From JACQHC01 sp035559715 (GTDB lineage Bacteria; Gemmatimonadota; Gemmatimonadetes; Gemmatimonadales; GWC2-71-9), in NCBI GenBank assembly GCA_035559715.1, contig DATMAW010000161.1, positions 14,212 through 78,211 of the forward strand: a DNA stretch of 64,000 nucleotides, given 5' to 3'. Each line of letters starts with the position of its first letter. Within the stretch, counting starts at the first letter, position 1. Under the pieces are notes generated by a model. The model saw nothing but the letters and a program-made list of their open reading frames with translations, was not told the origin of the DNA and did no database searches. Below are positions 61,578 to 64,000 of the stretch, in pieces. Both the position numbers and the translations under genes were made by a program.

Positions 61578-62155
61578 TGGGCGACTTGATCTGGATCTTC
61601 GTCTCCGCCGCGGTGGTGAACAACTTCACGCTGATGTTGTTCCTCGGCCTGTGTCCGTTCATCGGCGTGTCCGGCCGGGTGGAGACCGCGCTCCGGATGG
61701 GCGCCGCGAACACCTTCGTGCTGGTGCTCACCTCCATCGCCGTGTGGGCGCTCAACACGTTCGTGCTGCCGGTGGCACCGTACCTCCGGCTCATCTCGTT
61801 CATCGTAGTCATTGCCTCGCTGGTGCAGATCGTGGAGATGGTGATCAAGAAGGTGAGCCCGGCCCTGTTCCGCGCGCTCGGCATCTATCTCCCGCTGATC
61901 ACCACCAACTGCGCGATTCTGGGGCTCGCGGTGTTCCAGACCAACCGGGCGTACGATTTCTGGCAGGGTCTGTTCTTCGCCATCGGCGCGGGCGCGGGCC
62001 TCACGCTCGCCCTCGTCCTCATGGCCTCGATTCGCGAGAGCACCGAGCTGGTGGACGTGCCCGACATCGCGCGTGGCACGGCGCTCGTGTTGTTGATCGC
62101 CGGCAGCTTGTCGCTCGCCTTCATGGGCTTCGCCGGACTGTTGTCCACCGCATGA
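61577..62155 (+). CDS. rnfA: Rnf complex subunit A
   Basis: 192 residues. Six helices with inverse topology to RnfE; VVNNFTLMLFLGLCPFIGVS near residue 13-32 and LPLITTNCAILG supply the paired Cys. Size and motifs match RnfA exactly. Last core Rnf gene; its stop overlaps the start of the small Cys-rich gene. Confidence 0.95.
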   Translation: MGDLIWIFVSAAVVNNFTLMLFLGLCPFIGVSGRVETALRMGAANTFVLVLTSIAVWALNTFVLPVAPYLRLISFIVVIASLVQIVEMVIKKVSPALFRALGIYLPLITTNCAILGLAVFQTNRAYDFWQGLFFAIGAGAGLTLALVLMASIRESTELVDVPDIARGTALVLLIAGSLSLAFMGFAGLLSTA

Positions 62156-62328
62156 CGATCCTCGCCGGTATCGCGGCGGCAGCGGCGTTGTTCGCCCTGT
62201 ACGGCCTGCTCGCGCTGAGCCGCGGTGGACGGGCGCGCGGGAGGTGCGGTTGCGGCATGAGTAGCGCCTGCGGGTTGGGTGGCGCGTGTGACCGAACGGA
62301 AGAACTCGAGGAGCAGCCCCATGTCTAA
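62152..62328 (+). CDS. Small Cys-rich membrane protein, NqrM-like
   Basis: 58 residues from ATG at 62152. One helix (about 3-23) then RGRCGCGMSSACGLGGAC: four Cys in a short cytoplasmic tail. NqrM, the assembly factor of Na+-NQR that delivers the iron site of its NqrD/NqrE core, is likewise a single-helix protein with a Cys cluster. Position between rnfA and apbE is where such a factor belongs. Sequence similarity is only general. Overlaps apbE by 8 bases. Confidence 0.6.
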   Translation: MTILAGIAAAAALFALYGLLALSRGGRARGRCGCGMSSACGLGGACDRTEELEEQPHV

Positions 62329-63313
62329 CGCCGAAGCGAGATCATCGTCCCTTCCCTCCCGCCGGGACATTCTGGCCCTCGGCGCGGGTGCGTTCGTCGT
62401 GGCCATGCTCCCGTTGCTCCGGCGGCGCGATCGGCTCGTGCGCCGCACCGTGCCTGTGATGGGCACGCTGGGGGAGTTCGCGGTGCTGCACCACGATCGG
62501 CGATTTGCTCACGGCGCGCTCGACGCGGCGGCGGCGGAGCTCGTCCGCGTGGAGCGGATGCTCACGAGGTTCAGCGACACGTCGGACGTGGGTCGTGTGA
62601 ATCGTCACGCCGCGCGCGAGGCCGTGGTGGTGAGCGAGGAGACGGCGCGGGTCATCGAGGCCGGGCTTGAGTGGGCCGTGGCCACGGGCGGTGCGTTCGA
62701 CCCATCGGTGGGCGCGATCGTCGAGCTGTGGGACGTGACACATCGCCACGAGCCACCGCCCGAGCGCGCCGTGAGGCGGCTCGCGGGTCGCGGATTTTAT
62801 CGCAGCGTGGACCTTGGGCGAGTCCGCGGCGGCGTGGCGGTGCGCCTCTCTGACCCCGAGGTGCGCATAGACCTGGGCGGGATCGCCGTGGGCTACGGCG
62901 TGGATCGCGCGGTGCAGGTGCTGCGAGATTGGGGAATTCGAAGGGGACTCGTGAATGTTGGTGGTGACATCTACGCCATGGGCGCGTCGGAGGACGGTGA
63001 TCCCTGGCGCATCGGCGTGCGCTCGGCGGACGATCCCGCGAAGCTCGTGGGCGACGTGGCGCTGGAGGACGCCGCGGTAACCACGTCGGGCGATTACTTC
63101 CAGTACTTCGAGTACGGCGGCCGGCGGTATCATCATCTCATGGATCCCGCGAGTGCCGCACCAGCCCAGGCGCCGTGGCACAGCGTGACGGTGCGCGCCG
63201 ACGGTTGCATGACGGCGGATGCAGCGGCGACGGCGGCGTTCGTACTGGGGGATCGCGCGGCAGAGGTGTTGCCGAAAGCCGGCGGCAACGTTCGGATTGT
63301 CAGCGTGATCTGA
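62321..63313 (+). CDS. apbE: FAD:protein FMN transferase
   Basis: 330 residues from ATG at 62321, which has GAGGAG 10 bases upstream. Tat-like or membrane leader (SRRDILALGAGAF) puts it in the periplasm, where the FMN sites of RnfG and RnfD face. Motifs: GAFDPSVGAIVELW, IDLGGIAVGYGVDRAV, NVGGDIYAMG, TSGDYFQYF, HHLMDP and the final TADAAATAAFVLG. Attaches FMN to Thr of DxxTGAT sites, both found in this operon. Last gene of the run. Confidence 0.95.
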   Translation: MSNAEARSSSLPSRRDILALGAGAFVVAMLPLLRRRDRLVRRTVPVMGTLGEFAVLHHDRRFAHGALDAAAAELVRVERMLTRFSDTSDVGRVNRHAAREAVVVSEETARVIEAGLEWAVATGGAFDPSVGAIVELWDVTHRHEPPPERAVRRLAGRGFYRSVDLGRVRGGVAVRLSDPEVRIDLGGIAVGYGVDRAVQVLRDWGIRRGLVNVGGDIYAMGASEDGDPWRIGVRSADDPAKLVGDVALEDAAVTTSGDYFQYFEYGGRRYHHLMDPASAAPAQAPWHSVTVRADGCMTADAAATAAFVLGDRAAEVLPKAGGNVRIVSVI

Positions 63314-63342
63314 GGTCACCCACCAGAACGGCTTTCGGCATC

Positions 63343-63364
63343 GCGGCCCGAGCGGATGCGCTCG
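63343..63364 (+). repeat. Weak fourth copy of the dispersed repeat
   Basis: GCGGCCCGAGCGGATGCGCT and CG match the core of copies A and B at 20 of 22 bases. The rest of the repeat is not recognisable. It follows apbE. Confidence 0.3.
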
Positions 63365-63441
63365 GTCGCTGCGGAGCCCCCGTTCTTGCGCGGCCTGCTG
63401 GCCAGGCCCTGGGGTGCCGGGCCGCCCCTCACCAGAATTAA

Positions 63442-63615
63442 CTACTCGGCCAGGATTCCCATTCCGCCGCCAACGGCTTCTGGATGGGTGGGCAGCTCGC
63501 GCAGTATCGTCTCCCCCACCACGAGATCATGTCCCGCCAGGGCAAGCTGCACCTGCCGGCCGTGCGCGGTGGCGATAACCCACCGAATCGCGGCGGCGCC
63601 CAGCCGTTCCACCAA
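63442..63615 (-). CDS. Possible small gene, 57 residues
   Basis: A minus-strand frame with a TTG at 63615 (frame open up to a TAA about 80 bases further upstream) reads VERLGAAAIRWVIATAHGR, then VVGETILRELPTHPEAVGGG and MGILAE before TAG at 63442. The composition is more protein-like than the overlapping frames. No family recognised, no clear ribosome site. It could also be the tail of a decayed gene. The stretch 63314-63777 holds nothing else apart from the repeat fragment. Confidence 0.3.
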   Translation of the reverse strand: MVERLGAAAIRWVIATAHGRQVQLALAGHDLVVGETILRELPTHPEAVGGGMGILAE

Positions 63616-63777
63616 CCTGATCCAGCGCGCGGTCCCGAAACTGAGGACGCGGCAGAGTATCCCCGCGATCCTCGCCTTCCCGATGACACCTCGCCTGCCG
63701 TTGCGTGCGGATTATCTGGTGTGTGACGCGGGCGTGGCGGTCCTGCAGAGGCCCGGTCTCGCGTCGCTGCCGCCCTG

Positions 63778-64000
63778 CTACAGTCCCCCTCTCCACCCGT
63801 CCGGCAGCGACGCGAGTGTCTCCATGGCCTGACTGAGCGCGTCCGTCACGGCGCGGCAGCCATCGTGGTCGCAGTAGTGCTCGATGCTGGTGAGCCAGAT
63901 CCCCGCGGCTTCGAGGTCGTCGTGCTGGCCCAGGAACGTGGCCCACAGGTCCGGCGGGCTCGAGGCGAACTCGCGCGGCTCGTCGCCCACCAGCTCCACG
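63778..64000 (-). CDS. Hypothetical acidic protein, partial
   Basis: At least 73 residues, running off the right edge; a GTG at 63999 is in frame but the true start may lie outside. Reads as a soluble, acidic helix-rich protein (LWATFLGQHDDLEAAGIW, HYCDHDGCRAVTDALSQAM) ending DGWRGGL. Cys/His in HYCDHDGC might bind metal. No family recognised. Confidence 0.5.
   Translation of the reverse strand, partial: VELVGDEPREFASSPPDLWATFLGQHDDLEAAGIWLTSIEHYCDHDGCRAVTDALSQAMETLASLPDGWRGGL

Noticed and set aside
1..64000. CRISPR arrays, prophage or transposase genes
   Set aside because: No regularly spaced repeats and no integrase, transposase or phage structural motifs were found on either strand.

Overview
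The window is high-GC bacterial DNA, densely packed with genes on both strands. Many genes overlap by ATGA or GTGA junctions, and GTG and TTG starts are frequent. The mix points to a Gram-negative (diderm) soil- or water-type bacterium: many exported proteins and lipoproteins, outer membrane beta-barrels, a DUF5916 protein, an LVIVD-repeat protein, a serine/threonine kinase, GGDEF and HD-GYP proteins, and a sigma-54 activator. Gemmatimonadota or a related phylum is the best guess. That is inference from gene style; no rRNA or other phylogenetic marker is present. No tRNA, rRNA, CRISPR array, phage or insertion sequence was recognised.

Layout. 1-5.8 kb: a TolC / membrane-fusion / two-ATPase / two-permease ABC-2 export operon resembling YbhGFSR. 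6-13 kb: mostly exported single genes (beta-lactamase-fold hydrolase, HAD phosphatase, zinc ribbons, amidohydrolase, DUF305, LVIVD) ending in a clear terminator. 13-24 kb: ABC exporter, carbonic anhydrase, a large DUF5916 outer membrane protein, dodecin, amidohydrolase, amidase and a diguanylate cyclase, then an SH3 lipoprotein. 24-32 kb: an ABC permease remnant, a cation symporter, an aldose epimerase, and a glycoside-hydrolase-like protein with a sodium:solute symporter. 32-38 kb: a kinase with an N-terminal membrane domain, a TPR protein and lipoprotein, and a sigma-54 activator flanked by two candidate sigma-54 promoters, one of them driving an HD-GYP gene. 38.5-43 kb: a three-gene MMPL / LolA-like / barrel operon. 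43-48 kb: a very long kinase-like plus barrel protein and small genes.

The most striking part is 48163-63313, about 15 kb of nearly gapless co-directional genes. Here a 2-oxoacid:ferredoxin oxidoreductase (korA, korB), an unrecognised protein and a giant 1681-residue pyruvate:ferredoxin-oxidoreductase-like protein are interleaved with a complete set of Rnf subunits (rnfB, C, D, G, E, A). The run ends with a small Cys-rich membrane protein and the flavin transferase ApbE. The simplest reading is one transcription unit that makes reduced ferredoxin from 2-oxoacids and delivers its electrons to an ion-pumping Rnf complex, with its own FMN-attachment factor.

Smaller signals: a 48-51 bp repeat occurs in three intergenic places (33.6, 43.0 and 46.9 kb), with a weak fourth copy at 63.3 kb. 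There are also three decayed gene fragments: an ABC permease tail, a cupin, and a coiled-coil protein fused to a repeat copy.
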